Source: CAZMNY01 sp964635375
Lineage (GTDB): Bacteria > Planctomycetota > Planctomycetia > Pirellulales > Pirellulaceae
Length of the DNA: 64,000 nt
Reading direction: 5' to 3'
NCBI GenBank assembly: GCA_964635375.1
Contig: CAZWOU010000011.1
Span: 7,014 to 71,013 of the forward strand
The first letter of the stretch is position 1. Each line of letters opens with the position of its first letter. The notes under the pieces were generated by a model. That model worked only from the letters and a program-made list of their open reading frames with translations, made no database searches and had not been told where the DNA came from. Below are positions 25,585 through 34,092 of this stretch, one piece after another. The position numbers and the translations under genes are program-made.

Positions 25585-27240
25585 CTAGAACCCGTCGTCC
25601 TCGATGCCGCCGCCGCCAGAGGCCGCTTTGGCGCCTAACTCGATCACGCCTTCGTCGACCTTGATTTCGTAGGAGACGCCTCTTGGGATGGTCTTCACGA
25701 GAACAGATATTCGATCTCGCCCTTGGGCTTCTTCCACCGCCGCCGCAACCGCTTTGAGCTGGGCATTGTCGGGGTCCATCTTGGCAGCGAAGGCCAAAAT
25801 CGGCCCAAGCGAGATGGTTATCTCGGCGGGATTCACTTTCTTGGCGCCAGCCGCCGCGGACTCGTCAATGACCTTCTTGATCAGGTCCATGGCAGAGTTG
25901 CCAAAGCCAATGAACGCGCTTTTCTCGCCGGTGCCGAGAACGACTTCGATCTTGTCGCCCAATGCCTGTCGCGCTTCTTCGCCTTCTGGAATCGGCATCG
26001 ACAGCGTGTGAAAAGTGACGCCAGCGTGCGTACCGGCATTGAACTTGACCTCTGGGAAATCGGGCTCATTCTTGGCGAGTTCGACAAGTTCCTTGAAAGC
26101 TGCTTCGACGTCCTTGCCATCGGCAATATATCCGCCAGCGGCGAAAGCCACGCCGTTATCGAGCGTCAAGACGGCGCCGCCATCCATCTTGCCGGATGCA
26201 ATCGTCTTCTTCACGACTCCCATCAGTGAGCTGAGGACTTTCTTGACGGCCACCTTGGCGTTGTCGTCATTCAGGTTGTCGTCCTTTTCGATCTCGGCCG
26301 CCGCTTGCTTTTCCACAACGGCTAGCCAGTCGTTGGTCTGCTGGATGTCGTCTTCGGTAAGCACCGAGGCGACATTCATGACAGCGGCAGCGTTAGGTTG
26401 AGAGAAACCAGAGAAGTTGCTGGTGATGCTCTCCATCGCCGCGATCTGCTTGGCCAACTTCGTGCCTTCAATCGCGGTGAGCGACAAATCTAAATGGACG
26501 TTCTTGTTGGCTTGATCGATGGCCAACCCGAAGACAATCTCGTCGATCTCTTCAAACGCTCGAACCATTTGCTCCATCGCGCGTTCGCTCATCTTGCGTT
26601 GCGCCTCGGCGGCCGCTGGATCGCCGGATTGGGCGGCTTGCATCTCCATTTGCCGCTCAAACGCGCCTTGCATCTCTTTCAGCGCCATCTGCCGCAGAGG
26701 CTCTGGGACGGCGCGGAAATTGGCTCGAACACCGATGTCGTACTTGCTGACTAAGTCGGCAATCGCAGCGTCCGGATTGGCGATCGTCGCCGTGCCTGCG
26801 ATGCTGTTGGAAAGAAAGACCCAAGCGCCGTCTTCCTTAAAGAAAACCGGTTGATCGAGACCAATCTTCTTGACGCCATTGCCGACATCTTCCGCTTTGC
26901 CAACTTGCTGCTCAACCATCTGCAACAGGTTCGCCAGGTTCTTCACTGGAATAAAGCCAGTCACGACCGGTTCAGGGCCGTTGAAGTTGACCACCACGCC
27001 TGCGGGCTTGCCCGTGTCTAGGTGTTGGGTGTACTGCTGAGCCATGAAAGCGACGAGTCCACCGTAGTCCTCGTAACCAGCGATTTTTGTGATGTACTGA
27101 ATGTCCCCAATAATCTCGTTCGTGCTGGCAATTGAGATCGTTAGGGCGGGCGTCTGCTGGGCTCGTACAGCCGGTGCCAGGGCAATGACCAGCGCCAGGG
27201 CCGTAAGCCAACCCATCGATTGTTTGATCCGAGTTCTCAC
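25585..27240 (-). CDS. Secreted protein of unknown function
   Basis: The 551-residue product starts at GTG 27240, seven bases after AGGAG. Its first residues, RTRIKQSMGWLTALALVIALA, form a clear Sec signal ending near AVRAQQ. The mature part is Ala/Val/Lys-rich without cysteines. It has alternating beta and helical segments (GFIPVKNLANLLQMVEQQ, AWVFLSNSIAG, VHLDLSLTAIEGTKLAKQI) and ends in a Gly/acidic tail. Similar abundant secreted planctomycete proteins are known only as hypotheticals; relatedness to DUF3352-type proteins is possible but untested. It has its own strong ribosome site and its own terminator, which suggests substantial expression as a single gene. Confidence 0.8.
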   Translation of the reverse strand: MRTRIKQSMGWLTALALVIALAPAVRAQQTPALTISIASTNEIIGDIQYITKIAGYEDYGGLVAFMAQQYTQHLDTGKPAGVVVNFNGPEPVVTGFIPVKNLANLLQMVEQQVGKAEDVGNGVKKIGLDQPVFFKEDGAWVFLSNSIAGTATIANPDAAIADLVSKYDIGVRANFRAVPEPLRQMALKEMQGAFERQMEMQAAQSGDPAAAEAQRKMSERAMEQMVRAFEEIDEIVFGLAIDQANKNVHLDLSLTAIEGTKLAKQIAAMESITSNFSGFSQPNAAAVMNVASVLTEDDIQQTNDWLAVVEKQAAAEIEKDDNLNDDNAKVAVKKVLSSLMGVVKKTIASGKMDGGAVLTLDNGVAFAAGGYIADGKDVEAAFKELVELAKNEPDFPEVKFNAGTHAGVTFHTLSMPIPEGEEARQALGDKIEVVLGTGEKSAFIGFGNSAMDLIKKVIDESAAAGAKKVNPAEITISLGPILAFAAKMDPDNAQLKAVAAAVEEAQGRDRISVLVKTIPRGVSYEIKVDEGVIELGAKAASGGGGIEDDGF

Positions 27241-27689
27241 GAAGTTGCTCCTAGTAAAATTTGGATGGAAGGCGACCCCGGGAGAAACCGGCAGCGCGCT
27301 CGTGGTGTAGTCGATACTCACACCCAACCACGGTTGTTTCGCAATTTGGCCGACCATCGCAAGAAAGCAAGAATACGAGGCCAAATCCAGCAATTCCCGA
27401 CTTGCGGCAGTGTAGTGTCTGCGGGTTTGCAGGAAAAGTACTGGCGGTCACAGCGCCAAGCTGGCGAGACTTGGGCCGATCGTGACTCCAGCGGCCTCCT
27501 CCGCCAGTCAGAACCTGCGAGGAAGAACCCTGTGCGTCGAGCGGGTGTCTACCCAAGAGCTTGCCGCCGATCGCGAGAGTTTGGCTATCTTACCCAGACC
27601 GCCGCGTAACTGCGGGAGGTTGCTGGCAACTTGCATGAGAGGGCTTGCACAACCCAAATGGGTGGGACGCGGCCGAAGACCAATCTGGA
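27241..27689. other. Intergenic spacer, no gene supported
   Basis: This 449-base stretch between infA and the secreted-protein gene has only short open frames on both strands without ribosome sites or family resemblance. It presumably holds the promoter of the secreted-protein gene. No RNA gene or repeat was recognised. Confidence 0.5.
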
Positions 27690-27908
27690 CTAGCGTTCGC
27701 GGTAGACGATGCGGCCTTTGGTGAGGTCGTAGGGGGAGAGTTCGACTCGTACTTTGTCGCCCGGTACGATCCGAATGAAGTGTTTGCGCATGCGGCCAGC
27801 CACATGGGCGAGGACTTCCGAACCCGTTTCCAGCTGAACACGGAATCGCGTGTTCGCCAGCGCTTGGGTTACGGTCCCGTCGACTTCGAGTGCTTCTTCT
27901 TTTGACAT
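27690..27908 (-). CDS. infA: Translation initiation factor IF-1
   Basis: The 72-residue protein is the exact usual length of IF-1. The OB-fold pattern is visible: EEALEVDGTVTQALANTRFRV, GSEVLAHVAGRMRKHFIRI and VPGDKVRVELSPYDLTKGRI, which are diagnostic. It binds the ribosomal A site region of the 30S subunit with IF-2 and IF-3 during initiation. Here it stands alone rather than in a ribosomal protein operon. Confidence 0.97.
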   Translation of the reverse strand: MSKEEALEVDGTVTQALANTRFRVQLETGSEVLAHVAGRMRKHFIRIVPGDKVRVELSPYDLTKGRIVYRER

Positions 27909-28027
27909 AGACGATCCTAGGGAATCTGATAAACGGCGCCGAAAACACGGCTCAGCCAGACTCGCTAGTCTACTCTATTGCCCCAATCTGGCCAACTGAG
28001 GCCAACCAATCGGGTGCCTGCGATCGC

Positions 28028-29203
28028 TCAGCTGATGGCCGCCAGGCCGACTTTCAGCGCATCGTTGATATAGTCGGCCGATTCCACACCGATTGAAAGA
28101 CGAATCGTGCCCTCATCGAATCCGAGAATTCGTTGATCTTCGGGCTCGACGCTGCGATGGCTCGTAGACAAGGGATGGCTCAGGGTCGTGCAGATCTCGC
28201 CAAGCGAAGGGGCAAACGGGATGCGATCGGCTACGGCTGCAATGAACTGATCGACGCTCCGGCGGCCCCCGGCTAGGTGAAAGGTGACGATGTTCCCCCC
28301 ACAAGAGAGCACTCGGGCGGAAATCTCGGCGTCTGGGTGATTCGCCAAAGTAGGATAGTCGACCGACCGAACCCGGGCCTGCTCGCTCAGCCAACGAGCG
28401 GCGCCCAGTGCCGACTCGCTCGCTCGGCCCATCCGCAGCGGCAAGGTGGCCAACCCGCGAGACGCCAGGAAACAGTCAAATGGAGGCGAGGACAGCCCCC
28501 AGGTCGAGACGACCGCCGGGATCCGCTGCCAAAGTCGTTCGCTGCCGCAGAGAAAACCGAGCATGGCGTCGCTGTGCCCATTGATCATCTTGGTCACGCT
28601 CTCCATCACCAAGTCCGCTCCGTGCTCGATCGGGCGACAATGAATCGGCGTGGCGAACGTGTTGTCGACTAACAGCGCAGCGCCCCGATCGTGAGCCAAT
28701 CGAGACAGCTTCGGCAGATCGGCGACTCGCAAAGTCGGGTTGCTGACTGTCTCCACCACCAGCAAGTCCGTCTCCTCTGAAACCGCCCGGGCAACCGCCG
28801 TTAGGTCGCATGTGTCGACGATATCACAGCGAACGCCAAACCGCTCCGCCTCTGACTTCAGCAGTGTTGAACTGGCGCCGTAGAGCCGGTTGCTCGCCAC
28901 GATGCGCGAACCGGATTGCAGGATCGCCAACACCGCAGCGGCCATCGCCGCCATGCCGGACGACGTCATGATCGCCCGATCAGCCCCATGCAACTCGCGC
29001 AGCTTCTCCGCGAGCTGGTCCTCGTTGGGGTGCCGCTCGCGCTGGTAGACATACCCCGATTCCTCACCGTCGAGCAACCGCTCAGCTTGTTGAGTCGATT
29101 GGCAACTCCAAACCGACGACGGATAAATCGCCGGCGCCATGGGGCGCGTCCCCGACGCTGGCGCCAAATCGGGCCGCGGGCAGATATCGTCCGGTTTCGG
29201 CAT
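28028..29203 (-). CDS. Cystathionine gamma-synthase/gamma-lyase-like PLP enzyme
   Basis: The 391-residue enzyme belongs to the Cys/Met-metabolism PLP family. Landmarks are YPSSVWSCQS, GYVYQRERHPNEDQLAEKL, TSSGMAAMAAAVLAIL, the VETVSNPTLRVADL segment, LLVDNTFATPIHCRP, PLP lysine K205 in ESVTKMINGHSD, and FDEGTIRLSIGVES at the C-terminus. The motif around the lysine (VTKMINGH rather than STKYxxGH) is slightly unusual. ATG 29203 follows AGGGAAAG; a further upstream start would add 14 residues. Whether it acts as a synthase or lyase cannot be settled from sequence. No SAM riboswitch was recognised upstream. Confidence 0.87.
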   Translation of the reverse strand: MPKPDDICPRPDLAPASGTRPMAPAIYPSSVWSCQSTQQAERLLDGEESGYVYQRERHPNEDQLAEKLRELHGADRAIMTSSGMAAMAAAVLAILQSGSRIVASNRLYGASSTLLKSEAERFGVRCDIVDTCDLTAVARAVSEETDLLVVETVSNPTLRVADLPKLSRLAHDRGAALLVDNTFATPIHCRPIEHGADLVMESVTKMINGHSDAMLGFLCGSERLWQRIPAVVSTWGLSSPPFDCFLASRGLATLPLRMGRASESALGAARWLSEQARVRSVDYPTLANHPDAEISARVLSCGGNIVTFHLAGGRRSVDQFIAAVADRIPFAPSLGEICTTLSHPLSTSHRSVEPEDQRILGFDEGTIRLSIGVESADYINDALKVGLAAIS

Positions 29204-29354
29204 CTCTTTCCCTGGGGTCAAGTAAAGAATGAACTCGGTATCCACTTCCTACTTCCTCTTCGCGATCTTAATCTTACTCGCCTCCGCCACCTGGCGCGAG
29301 AATGGGAATCCAGATTTCGATCAAGAAGCTCAGCCGGGGACCTCCAGCTGACTC

Positions 29355-29406
29355 AGCGTAGAAAGACAGTGTAGGAAGACAGCGTAGAAAGACAGCGTAG
29401 GAATAG
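29355..29406. repeat. 13-bp tandem repeat, four copies
   Basis: Units read AGCGTAGAAAGAC, AGTGTAGGAAGAC, AGCGTAGAAAGAC and AGCGTAGGAATAG. Copies 1 and 3 are identical; the others differ at two to four positions. It lies about 100 bases upstream of the His-rich gene and 150 bases upstream of the divergent PLP-enzyme gene. Confidence 0.85.
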
Positions 29407-29464
29407 ACCATCCTCACGCCTGAGGCGGTAGACTCGCTTTTCGCGTCGACGTCCCCGCCTGTGC

Positions 29465-29470
29465 TACAAT
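29465..29470 (+). promoter_or_regulatory. Possible -10 box (TACAAT) for the His-rich gene
   Basis: TACAAT lies 43 bases before the ATG at 29508, in an AT-richer patch. A matching -35 was not found, so support is limited to the hexamer and position. Confidence 0.3.
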
Positions 29471-29507
29471 TGCGAATTGGATCAGTTTCGTCTCGTGGAG
29501 AATAACT

Positions 29508-30368
29508 ATGAAAACATTGCATAATCGTCTGTCTGGCCTACTGGTCATCGGCTTCATATTGGTTGTCGGAGTCACAACTTGGTTCGCAGCAGTCGCCGAT
29601 GACGATCGCCACGCGGATCGCGCCAAGGCGGAACGAGACGGTGACTTCGACCAATCCGACGATCGCGGACGAGCCATCGAACGCCTCCGCCGACTGCGCG
29701 AAGAAATCGAACACCACGAACGCGCTCGACGCGATGACAAGGATGGCCACGCTCGGCACGAACACGACGGCCACAATCACGATGACGACGCTCGGCACGA
29801 ACACGACGGTCACGATCACGGTGACCACGCTCGGCGCGAACACGATGACCACGAACACGACGGCCATCATCGGCGCGAACACGACGGTCACGATCACGAT
29901 GGCCACGCTCGGCGCGAACACGACGGTCCAGGGGAGCACGATTTCGAGCGGCGTCGGATGGAAATGGCGGTTCACGAGATGGAAATGGAGCTGCGGTCGC
30001 GCGAGCGAACGATGGTGCTCCATGCGGCGGAGATGGCTGAGGACGAGTTTGCCTCGAGCGTAATCGCCGTGAAGATGATCGCCGAAAGCGAAGACGCCGA
30101 GAGCGCAATCGAGTCGCTTCAAGACTTGGCGAACGAAGTCGAGAACGCGGGGCTGCGGCGCCACATTCAGTTTCAGCTGGCCGAACTATGGCGCCGCGTC
30201 GGTCATCATCGCGAGTCGGTGAAGGTGCTCTCGGACATTGTCCGCCAGGCCAACCTCGACGACGACGATGAAGATGACGACGAAGAAGAATATGACGAAG
30301 ACGACCGCGAAGAGGAAGAGAGGCGACGAGAACTAGACGGGCCGGATGAGCTCGACGACAGGCGGTGA
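29508..30368 (+). CDS. Secreted His/Asp-rich repeat protein with acidic tail
   Basis: This 286-residue protein starts at ATG 29508, preceded by GTGGAGAA. Residues 1-30 form a signal peptide or anchor (LLVIGFILVVGVTTWFAAV). Residues 81-140 are about five imperfect 13-residue repeats of the form HARREHDGHDHDG, giving a very dense His/Asp field. Residues 145-245 are a helical region with an EMEMELRSRERTMVLHAAEM start. The last 35 residues are almost all Asp, Glu and Arg. The His/Asp repeats suggest binding of Zn, Ni, Cu or Co outside the membrane, as a metal store or buffer. That is inferred from composition; I do not recognise a family. Confidence 0.8.
   Translation: MKTLHNRLSGLLVIGFILVVGVTTWFAAVADDDRHADRAKAERDGDFDQSDDRGRAIERLRRLREEIEHHERARRDDKDGHARHEHDGHNHDDDARHEHDGHDHGDHARREHDDHEHDGHHRREHDGHDHDGHARREHDGPGEHDFERRRMEMAVHEMEMELRSRERTMVLHAAEMAEDEFASSVIAVKMIAESEDAESAIESLQDLANEVENAGLRRHIQFQLAELWRRVGHHRESVKVLSDIVRQANLDDDDEDDDEEEYDEDDREEEERRRELDGPDELDDRR
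29748..29927 (+). repeat. 39-bp coding repeat region (His-rich units)
   Basis: About five imperfect copies of a 39-bp unit encode the 13-residue His/Asp repeats. Units share blocks such as CTCGGCACGAACACGACGG. Variation is mostly CAC/GAC and CAC/CGC swaps at the third and fourth codons. Confidence 0.85.
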
Positions 30369-30388
30369 GTCGACGATCGGCGCCGCGG

Positions 30389-31348
30389 TCAGTGGCGGTT
30401 GAGGAAATGAGCCATTCGATCGGGGAAATCGGTGGATGCGCCATCGGCGTTGGCGCGGCTCAGGACCAGATTGAGCAGTTCCTCGAAGTCATCCACAAAT
30501 GGCGGCAGCCGGTCGGTCCTCAGCGTGTGCGGGAAGACTTTCAGTTTATGCTTGTGGGCCACGTCGACCAAATCGGTAAACACAATCCGGTTTTCCTTGT
30601 CGCGGCCTGTTACGAGATGTTCCACGGTCGGCCCTATCGAGTCGGCGTATGTGGCGATCGCCCGCAGGCCTTCGGCGGTCGTCATGGGGTCTTCGGCGGA
30701 ACCGCAGATGCGTTGGCAGAGTGGAAGATTGCAGGCGTGCTTCTTCCGAATCTGTTTGAGCGCGTCGGCCTCGACAGATTGCACAATCGCAGCGTCATCT
30801 CGTTTCGTGTAGCCATATTGCTTTAGCACTTCCGCGACTCGCCCAGTGATGTCTCGACCCTGCTGGAGATGCCAGACGGGCGCAGTGATCCCCACAAATA
30901 GCCCGACCTCGCGGTTTCTGCTGTGGTTCAGCCCCTGTATCAACTCGATCTCTTCGTCCAACGTGTTCAGCCGGAATTGGCCCAAGCGGAGCGGAAATCT
31001 TCGAGCGAATACCGCCTTGCCCGTTTCACGGTCAATGCGTTCGTGAGCGCGCAGCGCCTTGATTTCCTCCCAAGTGAAGTCGAGTGCGTAGAACTGTCCA
31101 TCCTCACGCGCCCGGCTGGGAAAGATCTGCTTGACGTTGGTGACGGCATCGAGCTGAACATCATGAAGCACGAGCAGCCGGTCATCGTTCGTCAGAACGA
31201 CGTCTTGTTCCAGGTAGTCGGCGCCCATCCCGCAGGCCAACGCCTTCGCTTCCAGCGTATGTTCCGGCAGATAGCCACAGGCGCCGCGATGGGCGATGAT
31301 TAGTTTGGTCGAAGCGGCGAACGCCGAGCTGGATGGAATGGGGGCCAT
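30389..31348 (-). CDS. glpQ: Glycerophosphodiester phosphodiesterase (GlpQ type)
   Basis: The 319-residue product has the GDPD signature LIIAHRGACGYLPEHTLEA (catalytic His-Arg-Gly) and YLEQDVVLTNDDRLLVLHD (metal-binding Glu and Asp, second catalytic His). Its length and the inserted segment around NTLDEEIELIQGLNHS match the periplasmic GlpQ group. The enzyme splits glycerophosphodiesters into glycerol 3-phosphate and an alcohol, with Ca as usual cofactor. The N-terminus (APIPSSSAFAAST) is not a strong signal peptide, so location is uncertain. Convergent with the His-rich gene and alone on its strand. Confidence 0.9.
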   Translation of the reverse strand: MAPIPSSSAFAASTKLIIAHRGACGYLPEHTLEAKALACGMGADYLEQDVVLTNDDRLLVLHDVQLDAVTNVKQIFPSRAREDGQFYALDFTWEEIKALRAHERIDRETGKAVFARRFPLRLGQFRLNTLDEEIELIQGLNHSRNREVGLFVGITAPVWHLQQGRDITGRVAEVLKQYGYTKRDDAAIVQSVEADALKQIRKKHACNLPLCQRICGSAEDPMTTAEGLRAIATYADSIGPTVEHLVTGRDKENRIVFTDLVDVAHKHKLKVFPHTLRTDRLPPFVDDFEELLNLVLSRANADGASTDFPDRMAHFLNRH

Positions 31349-31431
31349 GACGGAGACTCGAAAAACCAGGTTCTGTTTGGAGCGTGGCCCCACAAAGGTG
31401 TGGCGACCATGGGCGACTAGGGTTCCGGCGA

Positions 31432-33252
31432 CTAGGGTTCTGGCCGCGCTTGCGTCGAGAAGCTCAGACCGTGCACTATCGGAAACCGGTCTCGCAGCCG
31501 TTCGTAAAGGATGCGTTGAGTGACCATCACGCCATGTTCGGTCTTATCGACAGTCTGGAAGTTAGGTGCTCGATCCCGGTTGCCGGTCAACTGGATTTGA
31601 CCATTGTGAAAATGAACCACGCCGCTCTCTGCGATGGTCGGCTGGCGAGGCAGGTCGTCGAACAGAGTCTGCAGTCGAACGTTGGCGGGGAGCGGTTCTT
31701 CGCTTGCGAACACAATGACTGACTCGCTGCAGGATCGTTCGACCTGCATCTTCCAAAACGAGTCGACGCCGTCAGGGAGCCCCAGCGATTGGACCGGTGA
31801 AGGGCGCCGTCGATTGTTCCAGTCGCCGTTGGACCAGGGGTAGATCGGCGTCGCCTCCCCATCGCCGTCCACCCAGACGACATAGACATTGGCCTCGCGC
31901 GACAGTTTCAGCTGAAATCGAATCGAGTCGTCAGCGCCGGCGGCCGGGGCGTCAGTCGAACCAAGCTGCGACCAGAAGTCCTGGCGCAGGACCAGTAATT
32001 CAGATTCGGCTTGCAGGGCGGGCTGCTTCATGGAGGGCGAGCAGAAGAAGCCGGCGACCAGCAGGGCGAGCAGGAAAGTGATTGCGAGTGAGGCCGCCAT
32101 CTTGCCGCGGCTGGACAACTTCGGTTCCAGAAAACGGCCCAGTGCCGCTTGCAGATCCTGTGCGGTCGAAAACCGATCGTGTGGGGATTTCTCCAAGCAA
32201 CAGAGACAAATGGACTCGAGTTCCTCGGGGAGCGAGTTTTCGATTTGACGAGGCGGCGTGGGGCAATGCGACTGAATCGCGTCGACCAACTCCTCAAAGC
32301 CGGACCCGTCGAACGGCCTGACGCCGGTAAGGCCCTCGTAGAGAATCACGCCCAACGCCCAGACATCGACGCGGGCATCCGATTGCCGCGCGTCGCCGCG
32401 AGTCTGCTCGGGCGCCAAGTAAGGAGGCGACCCTGCCACTTCACCCTGTTCCGCAGGCCGCAAATGCTGGTGGGTCGCCAAACCGAAATCGGTAATCACG
32501 GGTCGTGCACCAGATTCCAAGAGAACATTGTTCGGCTGGAGGTCGCGGTGCACGACGCCCTGCTCGTGGGCGTATTGGGCGGCGCGAGCCAATTCGAAGA
32601 CGATTTCCGCCAGGCGTTTTGGCGGAATCGGCCCGTACTTCATCAAGCTCCGCAGCGACTCGCCCTCAATATACTGATACACCAGATAGGGCCGCCCAGA
32701 CTCGTCTTCCTCGACGTCGTATACCGATGCGATTCCCTCGTGATCCAAGGTCGCCGCTAAGCGAGCTTCGTCGATCAACATCTGCTTGGACTCGGCCGTG
32801 GCGACAATGTCGGGCCGCAACGTCTTGATTGCCACTTGGCGGGAGAGCTGATCGTCTTGGGCAAGAAACACCGCCCCGAAACCGCCTCGCCCCAACTCGC
32901 GCACCACCGTGTACCGGCCAACTCGCTGCCCCGTTTGAAGCGGATGAATAGCCGACACCGTGGGCCGGCGCCGAAAGACGGCCCGGATGACGTCTCGATA
33001 CGCCGGCAGCCGTTTGGCGTAGCCAGCCTCGCTGGCCGACTCGCGTTTCATACCGTCATAGGCCAGGTCGAGCCGCAACAACTCGTAAACCAGCGACGGC
33101 CGATCCTTTGGATCAGCTTCCCCAACAAACTCCTCCAAGCTCGGATGGACTCCTTGCATCCAACAATCCTCGAAGCGCATGCATATCGCGTCGATTCGCT
33201 CCGTCGACTCCAACGGCATGGGTTCGGGGAAAGGTGATTTCGGTTCCGTCAC
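31432..33252 (-). CDS. Transmembrane Ser/Thr protein kinase with C-terminal DUF4384-like domain
   Basis: The 606-residue protein starts at GTG 33252 inside the stop of the sigma-factor gene (GTGA), with GGGAGGG upstream. Residues 1-110 are a helical N-terminal segment. The kinase domain runs from about 114 to 380: GRGGFGAVF (121), VAIK lysine (143), HRDLQPNN (235), DFG (255), APEQ. One membrane helix is at about 386-404. The outer domain contains VYVVWVDGDGEATPIYPW, like DUF4384. The catalytic-loop lysine expected in HRDLKPxN is Gln, which is unusual for a Ser/Thr kinase. It probably senses an outside signal and acts with the coupled sigma factor. Confidence 0.9.
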   Translation of the reverse strand: MTEPKSPFPEPMPLESTERIDAICMRFEDCWMQGVHPSLEEFVGEADPKDRPSLVYELLRLDLAYDGMKRESASEAGYAKRLPAYRDVIRAVFRRRPTVSAIHPLQTGQRVGRYTVVRELGRGGFGAVFLAQDDQLSRQVAIKTLRPDIVATAESKQMLIDEARLAATLDHEGIASVYDVEEDESGRPYLVYQYIEGESLRSLMKYGPIPPKRLAEIVFELARAAQYAHEQGVVHRDLQPNNVLLESGARPVITDFGLATHQHLRPAEQGEVAGSPPYLAPEQTRGDARQSDARVDVWALGVILYEGLTGVRPFDGSGFEELVDAIQSHCPTPPRQIENSLPEELESICLCCLEKSPHDRFSTAQDLQAALGRFLEPKLSSRGKMAASLAITFLLALLVAGFFCSPSMKQPALQAESELLVLRQDFWSQLGSTDAPAAGADDSIRFQLKLSREANVYVVWVDGDGEATPIYPWSNGDWNNRRRPSPVQSLGLPDGVDSFWKMQVERSCSESVIVFASEEPLPANVRLQTLFDDLPRQPTIAESGVVHFHNGQIQLTGNRDRAPNFQTVDKTEHGVMVTQRILYERLRDRFPIVHGLSFSTQARPEP

Positions 33253-33824
33253 TCGTCCAGTCCCTCCCATTTCTGTCGGATCAATCGCAACCGCCGTTCG
33301 ACCGTCGGCACAGAACGCCTTATCGCCGCAGCGATCTCCTGGTTCGTGCACCCATCCAGTCGATAAAGTGCGATCTCCCGCAACCCTTCATCCAACATCG
33401 ACAACAAATGCTCTATCGTCTCCCTGTGCATGACGACGAAATCGGGCGTCGGCGAGTCGCCAGCATATTGGTCCATCGGCCCAGGATTATGGCAGACGCG
33501 CTCGTTCGCTCGCTTCTTCCGGTTCTTGTTGCGAATCAAGTTGGTCGCTTTGCGCCGAGTAATCGACGAAAGCAGTTTCCAAAGCTCATTGCGGTTCTGA
33601 AGGTCGGGAAACGAGCCGTTGTGCAGTCGACGAAAGAAGCTGTGGAAGGCGATGTTGACTACGTCCTCCTCGTCCTCCTCGCGACGCACGTAGTCGGGCA
33701 AGGTCCGTGCCGCGATCTGTAAGAGACGCTTGTGGAATCGTTGCCAAATCGCGTCGGCGGCCCCCTCGCGACCATCCTGCAATTGCCTGATCCAGAAGCT
33801 GACGGACCCGCTTGATTCGGACAT
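33249..33824 (-). CDS. ECF-type RNA polymerase sigma factor (planctomycete group)
   Basis: The 191-residue protein has region 2 (EGAADAIWQRFHKRLLQIA, EEDVVNIAFHSFFRRL) and a region 4 helix-turn-helix (LYRLDGCTNQEIAAAIRRSV, TVERRLRLIRQKW). The linker between them is longer than in SigE-type factors. The family is common in Planctomycetes and is typically paired with Ser/Thr kinases. Here the kinase gene overlaps its stop codon by four bases, so the pair is translationally coupled. Phosphorylation or a similar switch by the kinase is a reasonable inference. No anti-sigma factor gene is adjacent. Confidence 0.92.
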   Translation of the reverse strand: MSESSGSVSFWIRQLQDGREGAADAIWQRFHKRLLQIAARTLPDYVRREEDEEDVVNIAFHSFFRRLHNGSFPDLQNRNELWKLLSSITRRKATNLIRNKNRKKRANERVCHNPGPMDQYAGDSPTPDFVVMHRETIEHLLSMLDEGLREIALYRLDGCTNQEIAAAIRRSVPTVERRLRLIRQKWEGLDE

Positions 33825-34092
33825 GTCACGTTCCCAGTCAGAATATTCCAGTCAAGACAGCCGCGCCCCACCGCAAATCTTCTCAATCCGATTCTCTAGC
33901 CTGTTGCGCCGCCAGGCATTCTAGTTGCAACTGAGCCGAGATGCGAAAGGAGTCCAATGGCGTTTGATGGGTAATTGCGTCAAAAAGCGATGGATTGGAT
34001 AGAAAACGCGAGTTCGCGACAGGCTTGTGTCACCGATGACTAGGTCTTTCGGCTCGCCCGTCATCCATTTCATTCCCGACAAGGTGCATGCC

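Noticed and set aside
27220..27609. 129-codon plus-strand frame in the infA upstream spacer
   Set aside because: Overlaps the signal-peptide region of the secreted-protein gene on the other strand and lacks ribosome site and domains.
29538..30164. Minus-strand frame with strongly hydrophobic repeats (VVFAPS units)
   Set aside because: The hydrophobic pattern is only the reverse translation of the His/Asp repeat DNA; no start context.
29572..30444. Long minus-strand open frame opposite the His-rich gene
   Set aside because: It is created by the repeat on the opposite strand. It is Arg/His/Pro-rich with no ribosome site, and the plus-strand gene has a signal peptide and a proper start.
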